Shown here piece after piece: positions 1 to 9,300 of a stretch of DNA of 64,000 nt; within the stretch, counting starts at the first letter, position 1; every line of letters starts with the position of its first letter. The stretch lies in the NCBI RefSeq assembly GCF_001306915.1, contig NZ_LJTC01000002.1, positions 72,108 through 136,107 on the forward strand, written 5' to 3'. Both the position numbers and the translations under genes were made by a program. Under the pieces are notes generated by a model. That model did not search any database and was not told the origin of the DNA. It saw nothing but the letters and a program-made list of their open reading frames with translations. The stretch comes from Pseudoalteromonas lipolytica (GTDB lineage: Bacteria > Pseudomonadota > Gammaproteobacteria > Enterobacterales > Alteromonadaceae).

Positions 1-147
1 AAAATGTGACGTTTACGTATTGGTAAGACGTCATACCAGATAATTTATACACGTAAATTAACAATAGAACAAATCGAATTAACAAAAATATAATAAATTT
101 AGCGAATTGGGGATAGATAAAATTAGTGTTTTTTATGAAAAATCATC

Positions 148-175
148 AAAAAAAGCAGCCGTGGCTGCTTTTTTA
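148..175 (-). terminator. Intrinsic terminator of the pepN-DUF2835 unit
   Basis: The stem AGCAGC/GCTGCT (154-159 with 164-169) has a CGTG loop. It is followed, reading the minus strand, by a run of seven T. It overlaps the last codon of the DUF2835 gene. A T-run on the other side means it could also work on the plus strand. Confidence 0.8.
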
Positions 176-394
176 ACTAATTTTCTCGAGTTTTAAAAAC
201 TGATTTTCAGACGTTAATGTCAGCCTAAAGCGCCCTCTTATTCCTAGCGAAGAAATAAAAGGACGCAAATGGTGAGCATCAAAGCGAACTGTCTTGCCAC
301 CATCCTCTGTGACTTGCACTGATTTATATTTACCATGGTAATAATCAAGACATTCCGAGTAACTCAGATACAAGGCAAAATAATATTCTGTCAT
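173..394 (-). CDS. DUF2835 family protein
   Basis: This 73-residue protein has the look of the small DUF2835 family found in gammaproteobacteria. It has an aromatic-rich start, a central VQVTEDGGKTVRFDAHHLRP segment and a C-terminal GRFRLTL stretch. No signal peptide or membrane segment is visible and the function is unknown. The ATG overlaps the pepN stop by one base (TAATG), so it is probably translated by coupling as the last gene of the pepN transcript. The family assignment is from memory of the conserved core. Confidence 0.8.
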   Translation of the reverse strand: MTEYYFALYLSYSECLDYYHGKYKSVQVTEDGGKTVRFDAHHLRPFISSLGIRGRFRLTLTSENQFLKLEKIS

Positions 395-2988
395 TAACTT
401 TCGAGTGCTTTCTCTACTTTTTCAAACAGATCATCACTAAGGCCATCTAAATCAGCTAAACGTTGCAATTGTGCTTTCATTGCCGCTGAACGATTTTCAT
501 CATAGCGTTTCCATGACATAAAAGGTGTCAGCATGCGCGATGCATTTTGCGGGTTAATATCATTTAGTTTCACTAATAAGTCACCTAATAGCTGGTACCC
601 TTCACCATCAGCTCGGTGGAACTGAGTGATATTAAAGTGACTAAAGCTACCAACCAAAGCACGCACACGGTTAGGGTTACCAAAGTCAAAACTTGGATGA
701 TCATAAAGCGCTTTGATATCGCTGATACTCGTTGCTGAATCTTTCATCGCTTGCAGTGCAAACCATTTATCCATAACGAGTACATCATGACGCCATTTAG
801 CATCAAACTCTGTTAAAAGCGTATCACATAGTGAGTGATTTGCTTTTACAACAGCACTTAATGCAGCAAGGGCATTGGTCATATTATTACTGTGGGCTGA
901 CTCTCTGATGAGGCTATTAACATCGCTGTGATTTGTTTTCGCTAAATAGTATAAACAAAGTTGCTTAAGAGCACGTACTGCAACGGCTGTAGCGGATGTT
1001 GAACCATCATCTTCAAGCACGTTATAACAATTAACCAATGATTCTGTTAGGAAGTTGGCAATTTGCGATTCAAATGCATTTTGTACAGCAATAATGTCAT
1101 CAACAGGGATGACGGCATATTCTGCTGCAAGAGTATCGTAGCTAGGCAGTTTTAACAGCTCCGCAATCAATGCAAGGTCACCTTCACGATTATCAACTAG
1201 TAGCTTTAATGCCGACAAGATATCATCAGATAAGCAAGCTTCACCACTGGCAATCGCTGCTTTCATTTCATTAGTAAATAAACGCTGCTGAGCATCCCAA
1301 CGTGAAAAGTCACTGCGAGCAAAACGCATAATATGTAACAGATCAGCGGCAGATGTATTTTGATTAACAATGCATGGCGCAGAGAAATCTTCGAGTAGCA
1401 CTGCTACTGGGCGCTGTTTAATACCTTCGAAAACAAACTGCTGCGTTTTTTCAGTGACATTCAATACAGAATCTTGCGGCTGATTATCAATCACAAGAGG
1501 TAATGACTGCCCTTCACTATCTAAAAGCTCAATAGCAAAAGGAATGTGCAGTAAGGCATTGTTAGGCTGATTATCAGGTGCAAACTGCTCAATGCTTAAT
1601 GTGAAAGTCTGGTTTTGTTCATCATACGCCTGCTCTACATTGAGCTTAGGTGTACCCGCTTGACTATACCAACGCTTAAATTGTGTTAAATCAATGCCAG
1701 ACGCATCACTCATGGCTGCAACAAAATCATCACAAGTGACTGCTTGTCCGTCATGGCGCTCGAAATACAATGCCATACCTTGTTGGAACTTTTCTTCTCC
1801 AAGTAAGGTGTGCATCATACGAATAACTTCAGCCCCTTTGTCATACACTGTCACTGTATAAAAGTTATTCATTTCAATGACTTTTTCTGGGCGAATTGGG
1901 TGCGCCATCGGCCCTGCATCTTCACTAAATTGATGAGTACGCATGACTTTAACGGCATCAATACGATTAAGCGCACGTGAACCTAAGTCGCTACTAAACT
2001 CTTGGTCACGGAAAACCGTTAAGCCTTCTTTTAACGACAGTTGGAACCAGTCACGGCAAGTCACACGGTTGCCGGTCCAGTTATGAAAGTACTCGTGACC
2101 TACAATTGATTCAATCGTATGGTAATCTTTGTCTGTGGCTGTTTCTTGATTCGCCAGAACACATTTAGAGTTAAAGATATTCAGGCCTTTATTTTCCATA
2201 GCGCCCATATTGAAGAAATCAACGGCAACAATCATGTAAATATCTAAATCGTATTCAAGGTTAAAGCGCTCTTCATCCCATTGCATTGATTTCTTTAAAG
2301 ATGTCATGGCATGAGGCGTTTTTGATAAATTACCTTTATCAACAAACAAAGCTAATTCAACTTTTCGTCCAGACTGCGTCGTGTAATGGTCACGTAATAC
2401 GTCAAAATCACCGGCGACTAATGCAAATAAGTAGCTAGGCTTTTTAAATGGGTCTTGCCATTTTACAAAATGACGACCGTCATCTAAGTTACCTGATTCA
2501 ACTTGGTTACCATTGGACAGCAAGTGAGTGTACTTTTTGTCGGCAATAATAGTGACATCAAAGCTGGCAAGTACGTCTGGGCGGTCAAGGTAATAGGTAA
2601 TCTTTCTAAAACCTTCAGCCTCACATTGAGTACAATAAGCACCACCCGACAAGTACAAACCTTCTAGAGAGGTATTCGTTTGCGGATCAATATGGTTTTC
2701 AATTTTCAGAATAAAGCTTTCAGGCAGGTTATGAATTATCAGCTTTTCATCTTCAAGCGTGTAATCATCATACGCTTTGTCATCAACCATCAATGAAATT
2801 AGCGTTAAATCAACACCATCAAGCAAAAGATCTGCATTGCTTTCATCGGTACGATTGATTGTCATGGTTGACTGCACTGATGTTTTTAAAGGGGCTAATT
2901 CGAAGCGTAAATCGATGTGCTGGATTGAGAATTGTGGGGCTTGGTAATCTTTTAAATATTGAGCTTGAGGTTTACTCGTAGCAGACAT
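394..2988 (-). CDS. pepN: Aminopeptidase N (M1 family zinc metallopeptidase)
   Basis: This cytosolic zinc aminopeptidase removes N-terminal residues from peptides and matches E. coli PepN along its whole length (864 aa). Visible motifs are the substrate-binding GAMEN near residue 265 and the zinc site HEYFHNW about 35 residues later. The second zinc ligand is a Glu in KEGLTVFRDQEF. The four-domain layout with a long helical C-terminal half is typical of the bacterial type. An in-frame ATG lies four codons upstream, but GGAG sits 6-7 bases before the ATG at 2988 and the following MSATSKPQAQY fits the family start, so 2988 is chosen. It is followed by the overlapping DUF2835 gene. Confidence 0.95.
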   Translation of the reverse strand: MSATSKPQAQYLKDYQAPQFSIQHIDLRFELAPLKTSVQSTMTINRTDESNADLLLDGVDLTLISLMVDDKAYDDYTLEDEKLIIHNLPESFILKIENHIDPQTNTSLEGLYLSGGAYCTQCEAEGFRKITYYLDRPDVLASFDVTIIADKKYTHLLSNGNQVESGNLDDGRHFVKWQDPFKKPSYLFALVAGDFDVLRDHYTTQSGRKVELALFVDKGNLSKTPHAMTSLKKSMQWDEERFNLEYDLDIYMIVAVDFFNMGAMENKGLNIFNSKCVLANQETATDKDYHTIESIVGHEYFHNWTGNRVTCRDWFQLSLKEGLTVFRDQEFSSDLGSRALNRIDAVKVMRTHQFSEDAGPMAHPIRPEKVIEMNNFYTVTVYDKGAEVIRMMHTLLGEEKFQQGMALYFERHDGQAVTCDDFVAAMSDASGIDLTQFKRWYSQAGTPKLNVEQAYDEQNQTFTLSIEQFAPDNQPNNALLHIPFAIELLDSEGQSLPLVIDNQPQDSVLNVTEKTQQFVFEGIKQRPVAVLLEDFSAPCIVNQNTSAADLLHIMRFARSDFSRWDAQQRLFTNEMKAAIASGEACLSDDILSALKLLVDNREGDLALIAELLKLPSYDTLAAEYAVIPVDDIIAVQNAFESQIANFLTESLVNCYNVLEDDGSTSATAVAVRALKQLCLYYLAKTNHSDVNSLIRESAHSNNMTNALAALSAVVKANHSLCDTLLTEFDAKWRHDVLVMDKWFALQAMKDSATSISDIKALYDHPSFDFGNPNRVRALVGSFSHFNITQFHRADGEGYQLLGDLLVKLNDINPQNASRMLTPFMSWKRYDENRSAAMKAQLQRLADLDGLSDDLFEKVEKALES

Positions 2989-3029
2989 TACTGACTCCAA
3001 ATGGCCCTGCTTAGCAGGGCCTAAATAGT

Positions 3030-4511
3030 TTATTCGGCGTTAGCTTCTTGTTTAAGATGTTTTGGGGTAATACGTAAAATTTTAATACCAAAATAGGCAT
3101 AAACAACCGCTAAGAATGGATTAATTAAATTAAAGAACGCGTACATTGCATAGTCAAATGGATTGATTAGTAAAACACTTTGCATGTAAGCACCACAGGT
3201 ATTCCAAGGAATAAGTGGGCTAGTAATTGTGCCACCATCTTCTAATGTGCGAGATAAATTTACAGGCTTTAAACCACGTTTTTCATATTCGTCTTTAAAC
3301 ATACGTCCAGGAACAACAATCGCGATATATTGGTCAGCTGCAACCGCATTGGTACCAATACACGTTGCAATCGTTGCTGTGATAAGAGAGCCCGTGCTTT
3401 TAGCAATTTTTAAGATGCTCTTAACGAACATATCAAGTAAGCCAGTTTTTTCCATGATAGCGCCAAACATCAAGGCCGTCATAATCAGCCAAGTGGTTGT
3501 TAGCATGCCAGCCATACCACCACCGCTCAATAATGAATCCATTTTTTCATCGCCAGTGTCGATGCTGAAACCATCAAAGAACGTTGTCCAAACTAATTTG
3601 AAGTAACCAATTGCTTGGCCTTGTGATGCATCAATTTGGCTATTGATTAAATCAGATTGAAATAACATAGCCCAAATCGCGCCTAGCACCGCACCAATCG
3701 AAATAGCTGGGAAAGCTGGCATCTTACGAATTGCTAAAAACAACAACACCACCAGTGGCACTAGCATTTCAAAACCAATATTAAAGTTTTGCTCTAATAA
3801 ATTAACGATTTCATCAATACGGCCCGCTTCTGTTGAACCACCGGCATTAAAGCCCATAAAGATAAAAATAATTAACGCAATAATGAAGCTTGGCACTGTA
3901 GTCCAAAGCATGTGATGAATGTGCTCAAATAAATCAGCCCCAGCCACTGCTGGCGCTAAGTTTGTTGTTTCAGAAAGCGGGCTTAATTTATCACCAAAGT
4001 AGGCACCAGAAATGACCGCGCCTGCTGTAACAACTTGTTCAAGACCAAGACCAGTTGCAACACCTAATAACGCCACACCGATAGTCGCAGCTGTGGTCCA
4101 AGAGCTACCAATACTCATAGCCACAATGCCACAAATCAAGCAGCTAGCGGCATAGAACCAGCTAGGATTGATAATTTGTAAGCCATAGTAAATTAGAGTG
4201 GGTACAGTTCCTGATAACAGCCAAGTACCGATTAAGGCACCCACCATTAACAGTATAATGATTGCTCCAAGGGATAAGGTGATCCCCTCAATCATGGCTT
4301 GTTCTAGTTTCTTCCAGGTGTAACCATTTTTTAAGCCAATTAATGCCGCGGTAAATGTAGCGAATAATAAAGCGATTTGGTTAGGACCAGATGATGAGTT
4401 ATCACCGAATAAATAAACAGCAGCGCCTAGTAGGCACACGAGCACAGTAATTGGGATTAAGGCATCTAAAAAACTGGCCTGTTTAATTGGCTTCTCTTCA
4501 ATTGAATTCAA
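3030..4511 (-). CDS. nhaC: Na+/H+ antiporter, NhaC family
   Basis: This 493-residue polytopic inner-membrane protein has about a dozen hydrophobic segments. The sequence is of NhaC type: AVISGAYFGDKLSPLSETTN in the middle (residues about 164-183) and TCGAYMQSVL near the C-terminus. It should exchange cytoplasmic sodium for protons, which fits a marine host. It reads away from prc and lies 29 bases upstream of the pepN start with no clear terminator between, so read-through into pepN is possible. The exact coupling ion is inferred from the family. Confidence 0.88.
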   Translation of the reverse strand: MNSIEEKPIKQASFLDALIPITVLVCLLGAAVYLFGDNSSSGPNQIALLFATFTAALIGLKNGYTWKKLEQAMIEGITLSLGAIIILLMVGALIGTWLLSGTVPTLIYYGLQIINPSWFYAASCLICGIVAMSIGSSWTTAATIGVALLGVATGLGLEQVVTAGAVISGAYFGDKLSPLSETTNLAPAVAGADLFEHIHHMLWTTVPSFIIALIIFIFMGFNAGGSTEAGRIDEIVNLLEQNFNIGFEMLVPLVVLLFLAIRKMPAFPAISIGAVLGAIWAMLFQSDLINSQIDASQGQAIGYFKLVWTTFFDGFSIDTGDEKMDSLLSGGGMAGMLTTTWLIMTALMFGAIMEKTGLLDMFVKSILKIAKSTGSLITATIATCIGTNAVAADQYIAIVVPGRMFKDEYEKRGLKPVNLSRTLEDGGTITSPLIPWNTCGAYMQSVLLINPFDYAMYAFFNLINPFLAVVYAYFGIKILRITPKHLKQEANAE

Positions 4512-4637
4512 AAGATAGTCTCCTACACGTCTTATGTGGCGTGTTTAATTATTATTGTAAGCTTTGACGCAAAACTTCAGTGGCCTCTTATGCAGCCAGA
4601 TTTTGTGATTATACCAATCTAACCTGTTTTAGGTAGC

Positions 4638-4662
4638 AAAAAAGGCGCTTAAGCGCCTTTTT
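4638..4662 (-). terminator. Intrinsic terminator downstream of prc
   Basis: This is a perfect palindrome with core GGCGCTTAAGCGCC at 4644-4657, flanked by A-rich and T-rich runs. It ends the prc transcript on the minus strand. Confidence 0.85.
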
Positions 4663-4691
4663 ATTAATCAATATTGCTAATTAATTGCTAA

Positions 4692-6716
4692 TTATTTCTT
4701 AGCGATACGACCATATTTTATATAATCTTGGGTGATTAATGCCGCTTCTTCTAAGAAAGGGTCTAGCTCGTCAAGGCTATCAGGTAAATCGTCAAGCTTC
4801 TCAACTGGCTTTTCACCAAGGCGAACAAGTCGTTCATTAGCACGTTCTAACGCGCGTTCTTCACCTTCGTCTTTCTCTTTTAGACGCGTCGCTTCAACCA
4901 ATGAGATAGTCTTACGGTCTTTCTCTTCTTGATAGCGATTAATGTCAGCAAATACATAGCCAAACTCAGGCTCGTCTGCAATACGGGCATCATGAAGCTT
5001 ATTAACGTAAGCAATCGCTGGTTTGAGGTTATCAACAGAGTTGTACTTAGCACGTATGATGCTATCCCAAGGTAGCGCGTTGTCTTGTTGACTCTCACCC
5101 CACTCTGATGGCTCAATTGCCGATGGGAATGACACATCTGGGATCACGCCTTTGTGCTGTGTGCTTCCGCCGTTAATTCGGTAGAATTTTGCAATGGTAT
5201 ACTGCACGCTACCTAATGGGTGGTCGTATAGGTCATAAGCACGGCCAAGTGGTTTATGCTGCTGTACAGTTCCCTTACCAAAGGTTTGCTCACCAATCAC
5301 AATTGCACGGCCATAATCTTGCATTGCTGCTGCAAAAATTTCTGAGGCAGACGCACTGTAGCGATCAACTAACACTGTCAGTGGGCCATCGTAAAAAGTG
5401 ACGCCATCACGGTCTTTTTGCTCTTCAATACGATTATTTAGCGTATGAATTTGTACAACTGGACCTTGATCGATAAATAAGCCAGAAAGTTGCGTCGCTT
5501 CGTAAAGTGACCCACCGCCGTTTTGACGTAAATCAATGATGATACCGTCAACTTTGGCTTCTTTTAATTTTGCAATTTCAACTTTTACGTCTTGCGATAA
5601 ATTGTTATAGAAACCAGGGATTTCAATCACACCAATTTTGCTGGTTAAGTCTGAATATTTTGCTTCAAATACTTCAGATTTTGCAGCACGGTCTTCTAAG
5701 CGAATTTTATCACGCGTGATTTCAACCACTTTTGGTGTACCGTGAGCATCCGCCCCTTTTAAGTATTGCAGGCGAACTTTTGTCCCTTTCGGGCCTTTGA
5801 TTAAATCAACAACGTCATCTAAACGCCAGCCAATCACATCAACAAACTCTTCACCTTCTTGTGCAACACCAATAATACGGTCATCTGCCTTTATTTGTTC
5901 AGACTTATCAGCCGGTCCGCCTGGGACTAAGCTACGGATTACCGTGTAATCTTCGTCATAGCTAAGCACCGCACCAATACCTTCTAACTCAAGATCCATG
6001 TCCATCTTGAATTGCTCAGCGCGACGAGGTGATAAATAAGAGGTATGCGCTTCAATGCTTCGTGCGAATGAGTTCATCACGATTTGAAAAGCATCTTCAC
6101 TGTTCGTTTGTACTAAACGCTTTTGCGCGTTGTGGTAGCGTTTGGTCAAGACTTCTTTAATGCCTTGCCAATCTTTACCAGTCATTTTTAATCGTAAAGC
6201 ATCGTATTTAACGCGCTGACGCCAAAGTTCATCAAGCTCAGCTTGGCTTGTTGCCCACTCAGCGTCTTCACGGTCAAACAGGTACTCATCTTCTTTATCG
6301 AACTTCATTTCGTTTTCAAGTAACGATAAAGAATAGTCATAGCGTTCAAAACGACGTTTTAAACTTAAATTAAAAATATCAAAAGCAAATCCCAATTTAC
6401 CTGTCGACAATGCATTATCAAACTGGTCTTTATATTGCTCAAACGAGGCAATATCAGAGGCTAAAAACACATTTTTATTGTAGTCGAGAGATTCAATGTA
6501 ACGATCAAAAACCTTCTCAGATAATTCATCGTTAAATTTAATTGGTTTGTAGTGTGCACGAGTAAATAAGTTTGTCACCCGTTTGCTTGCCGTACTATGT
6601 TGGCTTTCTTGCTTGAGTACTGGCAGGTCTTTTTCAGTCAAATTGTCTGAAGATGCCAATAATGAACCTGAAAACAGGGCAGCGACTAACGGAATGAGCG
6701 TAAACTTTTTACTCAT
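4692..6716 (-). CDS. prc: Tail-specific periplasmic protease Prc (Tsp)
   Basis: This 674-residue periplasmic serine protease degrades proteins with nonpolar C-termini and processes envelope proteins. It has an N-terminal signal peptide (MSKKFTLIPLVAALFSG), a helical N-terminal domain, a PDZ domain around residues 235-330 (LELEGIGAVLSYDEDY) and an S41 catalytic core. The Ser lies in YSASASEIF and the Lys in TFGKGTVQQ, the Ser/Lys dyad of the family. A charged C-terminal DUF3340-type region follows. The start at 6716 is chosen because GGAG lies 6 bases upstream; a TTG two codons earlier is less likely. Gene order msrC-proQ-prc resembles the E. coli arrangement. Confidence 0.95.
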   Translation of the reverse strand: MSKKFTLIPLVAALFSGSLLASSDNLTEKDLPVLKQESQHSTASKRVTNLFTRAHYKPIKFNDELSEKVFDRYIESLDYNKNVFLASDIASFEQYKDQFDNALSTGKLGFAFDIFNLSLKRRFERYDYSLSLLENEMKFDKEDEYLFDREDAEWATSQAELDELWRQRVKYDALRLKMTGKDWQGIKEVLTKRYHNAQKRLVQTNSEDAFQIVMNSFARSIEAHTSYLSPRRAEQFKMDMDLELEGIGAVLSYDEDYTVIRSLVPGGPADKSEQIKADDRIIGVAQEGEEFVDVIGWRLDDVVDLIKGPKGTKVRLQYLKGADAHGTPKVVEITRDKIRLEDRAAKSEVFEAKYSDLTSKIGVIEIPGFYNNLSQDVKVEIAKLKEAKVDGIIIDLRQNGGGSLYEATQLSGLFIDQGPVVQIHTLNNRIEEQKDRDGVTFYDGPLTVLVDRYSASASEIFAAAMQDYGRAIVIGEQTFGKGTVQQHKPLGRAYDLYDHPLGSVQYTIAKFYRINGGSTQHKGVIPDVSFPSAIEPSEWGESQQDNALPWDSIIRAKYNSVDNLKPAIAYVNKLHDARIADEPEFGYVFADINRYQEEKDRKTISLVEATRLKEKDEGEERALERANERLVRLGEKPVEKLDDLPDSLDELDPFLEEAALITQDYIKYGRIAKK

Positions 6717-6743
6717 ACACAACTCCTTTATTTTTTACAGCTA

Positions 6744-7394
6744 TTAAATGATATACAGGCTGTCTGCTTTGGTCTTAACTTGCATCCCTGTTACTAACTC
6801 AACGTGAACTTCATCTTTATTCACTTCAGTAATAACCGCGTTTACAAGTGCTTGGCCAAGTTTAACTTTAACTTTGCTATTAACCTTGACCTCTGAGGCA
6901 GGTAAAGGTTCAACTTTTCCTGAACGTTTTGCAGGAGCAGCTTTAGCAGGCTTATTATTTACTTTAGCGCCTTTTTCGCCAGATTTAGCGTGGTGGCCAC
7001 TATTCTTTTTGTAAGATTTTGTGTCACCGTCTTTACGTGGACGTTGTGGCTTCTTACGCTTTGCCATTTTAGCGCGGCTTTCTTCTAACGCTTTTTGTGC
7101 GTGCTCAATGTGCTCTTGTTCTACTTTTTCATCTTGATTACCATCAAGATCGATACGGAACTCAGACTTAGTCACCGCTTCTAAATAGCGCCAGTTTGAG
7201 GTGTACTTTCTTAGTGCTTGACGAACCTGAGTTTTACTTACTTTCTCAGAACCTTCAATACGCTCAGCGATATCTTTAAAGATACCTACTTTAAGCGGCT
7301 GAATACCGTCTTTTTGTTTAAAACATTGTGGAAATTCTTGGTATAAGAAATCCAATACTTCATTAATATCTTTTAGCTTGTTTGTGGTTTCCAT
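6744..7394 (-). CDS. proQ: RNA chaperone ProQ
   Basis: This 216-residue RNA-binding protein has an N-terminal FinO/ProQ domain (about residues 5-120; VLDFLYQEFPQCF, LRKYTSNWRYLEAV). A basic, Lys/Pro/Ala-rich disordered linker covers about 105-170. A C-terminal Tudor/SH3-like domain begins at SKVKVKLGQAL. ProQ binds structured 3' ends and sRNAs. It lies 27 bases upstream of prc, as in E. coli, so co-transcription is likely. Confidence 0.95.
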   Translation of the reverse strand: METTNKLKDINEVLDFLYQEFPQCFKQKDGIQPLKVGIFKDIAERIEGSEKVSKTQVRQALRKYTSNWRYLEAVTKSEFRIDLDGNQDEKVEQEHIEHAQKALEESRAKMAKRKKPQRPRKDGDTKSYKKNSGHHAKSGEKGAKVNNKPAKAAPAKRSGKVEPLPASEVKVNSKVKVKLGQALVNAVITEVNKDEVHVELVTGMQVKTKADSLYII

Positions 7395-7408
7395 GTTAGA
7401 ACCTTTTA

Positions 7409-7687
7409 TTACATCTTTTCATCAAGTGATGAATCGACATAGTGTGTTACCCAGTCGGTCAACTCTTCGAAGTCCGCTTCAATAAGCGCTAAATCACCAC
7501 GAAGGTGTTCCCAAATACCATTTATAATTTCATCAATTGATTCACAGTCAAGGTCATCTGGTAGACGCTCCCATGCCATGTGAATCAAGTCGTTGAGCCT
7601 TTCGGCAACAACTTCTTCTTCCCCTTCCCAATCACCAACATCATGGATCGCAAAGAGGTAATCTTGCACATTTAGCAGATCTTTCAT
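7409..7687 (-). CDS. Small acidic protein of unknown function
   Basis: This 92-residue, strongly acidic, probably cytosolic protein carries Trp residues in three similar contexts (GDWEGEEE, MAWERLPDD, GIWEHLRGD). It has no signal peptide or membrane segment. It overlaps the end of msrC by four bases (ATGA) and is followed 14 bases later by proQ, so it belongs to the msrC-proQ-prc transcript. I do not recognise a named family. Confidence 0.8.
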   Translation of the reverse strand: MKDLLNVQDYLFAIHDVGDWEGEEEVVAERLNDLIHMAWERLPDDLDCESIDEIINGIWEHLRGDLALIEADFEELTDWVTHYVDSSLDEKM

Positions 7688-8145
7688 TTTAGATTTGCCT
7701 CAAAGCATTTTACCAATGCTTCTAAACCAGCTTGATCATCAGCATCGAATCGCGCAATGCTTGGGCTGTCGATATCAAGTACAGCAAATACTTTACCGTC
7801 TTTGAAAATCGGCACAACTACTTCAGAGTTAGATGCAGCATCGCAGGCAATATGACCAGCAAATGCATGCACGTCTGCAATGAGTTGTGTTTGTTGTGTT
7901 TGCGCGGCAGTTCCACATACCCCTTTACCTACTGGAATACGGATACATGCAGGATTACCTTGAAACGGCCCTAGCACTAATTCTTCAGGTGAATCCATTA
8001 AATAAAAGCCCGCCCAATTGATATCCTCTAAAGAGGTAAATAACAGCGCACTAATATTTGCCATGTTGGCAATAACATTTGATTCACCAGTGATTAGCGA
8101 CTCAGTTTGTTTAACTAATGACTGGTAAAAATCTTGCTTTTGCAT
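7684..8145 (-). CDS. msrC: Free methionine-(R)-sulfoxide reductase (GAF-domain fRMsr)
   Basis: This 153-residue single GAF-domain enzyme reduces free methionine-R-sulfoxide with thioredoxin. The three catalytic/resolving cysteines are present as C67, C77 and C101. Their 10- and 24-residue spacing is exactly that of E. coli C84/C94/C118. The motif GNPACIRIPVGKGVCGTA is typical. It heads a compact minus-strand unit with the acidic small protein, proQ and prc. Confidence 0.93.
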   Translation of the reverse strand: MQKQDFYQSLVKQTESLITGESNVIANMANISALLFTSLEDINWAGFYLMDSPEELVLGPFQGNPACIRIPVGKGVCGTAAQTQQTQLIADVHAFAGHIACDAASNSEVVVPIFKDGKVFAVLDIDSPSIARFDADDQAGLEALVKCFEANLK

Positions 8146-8270
8146 ACCAAACTACTTCTTATTAAACATACAGTAGCTAAAGGTACTCTTTGTAGACGAC
8201 AAATGAAACCTTTTAAGGGCAAAAAAAAACATTTTGCCCTCAATTTCAGTCAGCTTGATTAAATATTCTG

Positions 8271-8666
8271 CTATTGATGAGAAGATTGTGTTGTAAGGCC
8301 CTGTCTTAAACCAAATAAAAACAGTCCAGCTGCCAGAGCAGACATCATAGCATTGACTACAAAAGCCATACCTGTTGTAGCGCTCAGTAAGTAGCTAAAA
8401 ATAGCGCCACCAAGTAAGCCAAGTGTCAGAACACCTGAATAATTAACCTTTGCATATTTAAACATAAGTAAATAACCAGGCACTACAAATGCTGCCATAG
8501 TTAAGCCTACTATGTGGGCATTGGCAATTGCGCTAACAAGTAAGTTAAAGAAAATGCTAAAACCATTTCCTTCAAGTGTGAATGCATAATAAAGGCCTAA
8601 GATACAACCGATGATCACAGGCGATAATAAAGAAAGTCCTACACTCTTTGCTAAACGATGTTTCAT
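8271..8666 (-). CDS. Small four-helix membrane protein, function unknown
   Basis: This 131-residue hydrophobic protein has about four transmembrane segments: residues about 12-30, 40-67, 80-97 and 100-120. The N-terminus is basic (MKHRLAKS) and no catalytic motif is visible. It stands alone, with its own gap of about 125 bases to msrC. I do not recognise the family. Confidence 0.7.
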   Translation of the reverse strand: MKHRLAKSVGLSLLSPVIIGCILGLYYAFTLEGNGFSIFFNLLVSAIANAHIVGLTMAAFVVPGYLLMFKYAKVNYSGVLTLGLLGGAIFSYLLSATTGMAFVVNAMMSALAAGLFLFGLRQGLTTQSSHQ

Positions 8667-8782
8667 AAATTCCCTAATGTCACAAAGATAATACGAGAAG
8701 TGTTAAGCATGGACTAACTAGTTAAAATGCGAAATATCGACAATAGTCGTAATTTGCAGAACAAATGAGAAGCTTAAGAAAC

Positions 8783-8812
8783 AAAAAAGCCGCTGAATAA
8801 ATTCAGCGGCTT
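8783..8812 (-). terminator. Intrinsic terminator of the tRNA-Ser operon
   Basis: The stem AAGCCGCTGAA/TTCAGCGGCTT (8787-8797 with 8802-8812) is followed on the minus strand by a T-run. It lies just after the distal tRNA gene. Confidence 0.85.
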
Positions 8813-8818
8813 CAATGA

Positions 8819-8909
8819 TGGTGGAGAGATAGGGATTTGAACCCTAGAGGGGCTACAAACCCCTGCCGGTTTTCAAGACCGGTGCATTCGACCACTCTGC
8901 CATCTCTCC
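8819..8909 (-). tRNA. tRNA-Ser (anticodon UGA), distal copy
   Basis: The 91-nt gene folds as a class II tRNA. Acceptor GGAGAGA pairs with TCTCTCC. The anticodon stem CCGGT/ACCGG encloses loop CTTGAAA (anticodon TGA). The long variable arm is AGGGG/CCCCT, and the T arm TAGGG/CCCTA has loop TTCAAAT. The 3' CCA is encoded. The base before CCA (position 73) is A, whereas bacterial tRNA-Ser usually has G. It appears identical to the neighbouring copy. Confidence 0.96.
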
Positions 8910-8950
8910 GAATGCGAAAACCTACCCGCTTACGCCAGTAGTAAAAATAA

Positions 8951-9041
8951 TGGTGGAGAGATAGGGATTTGAACCCTAGAGGGGCTACAAACCCCTGCCG
9001 GTTTTCAAGACCGGTGCATTCGACCACTCTGCCATCTCTCC
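8951..9041 (-). tRNA. tRNA-Ser (anticodon UGA), proximal copy
   Basis: This 91-nt class II tRNA is identical by eye to the copy 41 bases downstream, including the encoded CCA and A at position 73. It sits directly behind a strong promoter and both copies precede one terminator, so they form a two-gene tRNA operon. The location beside yccA and tus genes matches E. coli serT. Confidence 0.96.
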
Positions 9042-9051
9042 GACGGCGTGC

Positions 9052-9080
9052 ATAATAGATAAGGCAGCCGTGTTTGTGAA
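9052..9080 (-). promoter_or_regulatory. Sigma-70 promoter of the tRNA-Ser operon
   Basis: Reading the minus strand, -35 TTCACA (9080-9075) and -10 TATTAT (9057-9052) are separated by 17 bases. A GC-rich discriminator (GCACGCCG) follows, as is usual for stringently controlled stable-RNA promoters. The tRNA begins about 11 bases after the -10. Confidence 0.75.
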
Positions 9081-9300
9081 GCTTTTTTTCAAAAAAACTG
9101 TTTAAGTGATTAAAAAACAATTAATTTGCTCAGCATTAGTACAATAATGTTTAGATTGTGCGCAACATTGAACTTTTCAATTATTTATCTTGTCTATTGA
9201 TCCACAATAGTTTGCCCAAATATATAACTCTTGATAGGCTTAGTTCAGTTTAATAATTGGAACTAACGAACGTATAAGTTCATTTAAAGGAGCTCTAACA

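Noticed and set aside
3229-3606. A 125-codon open frame antisense to nhaC
   Set aside because: It is a mirror of a real membrane-protein gene with no ribosome site or recognisable protein.
8217-8239. GGGCAAAA/TTTTGCCC hairpin after the small membrane-protein gene
   Set aside because: The T-run is in the loop rather than after the stem, so it is not a standard terminator; left out of the feature list.
8812-9120. A 102-codon open frame spanning both tRNA-Ser genes
   Set aside because: It is a read-through of two identical tRNA genes; the repeated peptide comes from the tRNA sequence, and there is no ribosome site.
8819-9300. tRNA-Ser region as an integration site for a mobile island
   Set aside because: No integrase, no duplicated tRNA 3' end beyond the tandem gene itself, and the flanking genes are core and syntenic with E. 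coli.
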